From CAZAQB01 sp964487155 (GTDB taxonomy: Bacteria > Pseudomonadota > Gammaproteobacteria > Nitrococcales > Nitrococcaceae): a stretch of DNA of 7,313 bases. Positions 6,748 to 7,313 of this stretch are shown here, in pieces (positions within the stretch are counted from its first letter, which is position 1; each line of letters opens with the position of its first letter). The stretch is taken from contig CAZAQB010000161.1 in assembly GCA_964487155.1 (NCBI GenBank), forward strand, positions 1-7,313. Direction: 5' to 3'. The translations under genes were made by a program, and so were the position numbers. The notes under the pieces are model-generated. The model was given only the letters and a program-made list of their open reading frames with translations. It did not search any database and was not told the DNA's origin.

Positions 6748-6912
6748 GCGGAAATCCGCCATCACCTCACCGCGATGGGCACCCCCATCGGCCCAAACGA
6801 ACTGTTGATTGCGGCCCATGTGCTGCCTGCCGACCTGACGCTGGTCACCGCGAACAGCCGCGAATTCCAGCGGATCGCGTCCCTGCGCGTCGAGAACTGG
6901 ATGTCCGAGTGA
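6748..6912 (+). pseudogene. C-terminal remnant of a VapC-type PIN-domain toxin
   Basis: About 54 codons ending in TGA at 6910-6912 encode a sequence typical of the VapC C-terminus, including GTPIGPNELLIAAH, a TLVTANSREF strand and the terminal RVENW. Full VapC ribonucleases are about 130 aa. The N-terminal half with the first catalytic aspartate is missing, and the codons upstream in the same frame do not resemble a PIN domain. The acidic residue in the PNDLLIAA motif is Glu instead of the usual Asp, in keeping with decay. No antitoxin gene is visible next to it. The open frame continues upstream to 6517, but that part overlaps the start of the opposite-strand ferredoxin gene and is probably fortuitous. 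Confidence 0.7.
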
Positions 6913-7003
6913 CGAAAGTCGGAGCCAAAAATATCGTCTCAGCCGCATGAAGACTGGCGGCGCACCCACAGCAATCTCCCCGCGCAGCCCTGCGAGAACC
7001 TGC

Positions 7004-7037
7004 TGTGGGAGGCCCGCCTTCGGGGCGATTGGGCGCC
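7004..7037 (+). repeat. REP-like palindromic element, TGTGGGAG type
   Basis: The head TGTGGGAG at 7004-7011 is followed by a GC-rich hairpin: CCCG (7013-7016) pairs with CGGG (7021-7024) around a CCTT loop. GCGATTGGG then follows. This arrangement (GTGGGAG head, GC hairpin, GCGAT tail) is that of REP elements common in pseudomonads and other gammaproteobacteria. Such elements are non-autonomous and are spread by RAYT transposases, none of which is in the window. Copy number elsewhere cannot be judged from here. Confidence 0.5.
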
Positions 7038-7256
7038 GGGGACTGTCGCCGAACCTCAATCAGCCGACCAGCTGAGACAGGGACATCATCAGGGGCCGGA
7101 TTGTGGTCGCGGCCATCGGATCGCGGGCGGTGGCGCCAAAATGCCGTACGGACTATCAGGCCGGGGCATCCCATCTACGCGGAAAATTCAATGCCAACCC
7201 GGCAAGCACCGACACGGCCAGGCGATCCATCCGTGTAAGTCAGGCCGCCTGGACCC

Positions 7257-7286
7257 GTAGGCCGGATAAGCGCAGCGCATCCGGCA
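7257..7286 (+). repeat. REP-type palindrome with GTAG head
   Basis: GTAG (7257-7260) precedes a perfect 7-bp inverted repeat, GCCGGAT (7261-7267) and ATCCGGC (7279-7285). The inner part contains GCGC-A-GCGC (7270-7278), so the whole folds as one stem with a small AA bulge. A GTAG tetranucleotide beside a GC-rich imperfect hairpin is the hallmark of REP sequences recognised by RAYT (TnpA-REP) proteins, and this copy closely resembles the GTAGGCCGGATAAG form known from enterobacteria and other proteobacteria. It is intergenic, as expected. Confidence 0.72.
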
Positions 7287-7313
7287 TCTTCGCTCATGAT
7301 CATCAACCCGCCC

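Larger units (their letters stand above)
6913..7313. other. Non-coding right flank with REP-like palindromes
   Basis: I find no supportable gene in these 401 bases. A 77-codon open frame (7005-7238, + strand) starts inside a palindromic repeat, has low-complexity composition and shows no motif. Apart from the two REP-like elements listed separately, I see no promoter, RNA gene or terminator with a T-run. This, with the toxin remnant, looks like a decayed intergenic or island-border region. Confidence 0.55.

Noticed and set aside
7005..7238. 77-codon + strand open frame
   Set aside because: It starts inside a REP-like palindrome and has arginine- and proline-rich low-complexity sequence with no motif or RBS.

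Overview
The window is GC-rich proteobacterial DNA, most likely from a gammaproteobacterium, judging by the REP-type palindromes at the right edge and the gene families. Its core is a three-gene operon on the + strand (565-4958) that reads as a respiratory arsenate reductase. It encodes a Tat-exported molybdopterin catalytic subunit (ArrA, 849 aa), a four-cluster iron-sulfur subunit (ArrB, 234 aa) and an NrfD-type quinol-oxidising membrane subunit (ArrC, 367 aa). The ArrA call rests on overall length, the ArrA/ArxA-type active-site segment around the molybdenum-ligand cysteine, and an RGRY motif that I recall as characteristic of arsenate reductases rather than ArxA arsenite oxidases. Species cannot be assigned from the sequence alone.

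Layout. Bases 1-564 contain no convincing gene but carry several candidate control or structural elements: an imperfect inverted repeat (13-78), a 9/10 match to the FNR/ANR box (337-350), a 37-nt nested hairpin (405-441), a pair of mutually exclusive inverted repeats (498-533), and a ribosome binding site that favours a GTG start at 565. The arrABC genes follow with 17-18 nt gaps, each with its own Shine-Dalgarno sequence. Only 3 nt after arrC, a convergent - strand gene (4962-6551) encodes a soluble polyferredoxin of about 529 aa. It has four [4Fe-4S] motifs and a C-terminal pair of CxxC motifs, and resembles the ferredoxin-like accessory proteins found beside formate dehydrogenase operons. 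To its right lie the C-terminal remnant of a VapC-type PIN toxin (6748-6912) and about 400 bp of non-coding DNA with two REP-like palindromes (7004-7037 and 7257-7286).

How the parts work together. ArrC would oxidise membrane quinol and pass electrons through the four clusters of ArrB to the [4Fe-4S] cluster and Mo-bis-MGD of periplasmic ArrA, which reduces arsenate to arsenite. The possible FNR site would suit an anaerobic respiratory operon. No TorD-like chaperone (arrD), sensor-regulator genes or ars detoxification genes are in the window. The cytoplasmic polyferredoxin could be an accessory or electron-transfer partner, but that is inferred only from position and family resemblance.
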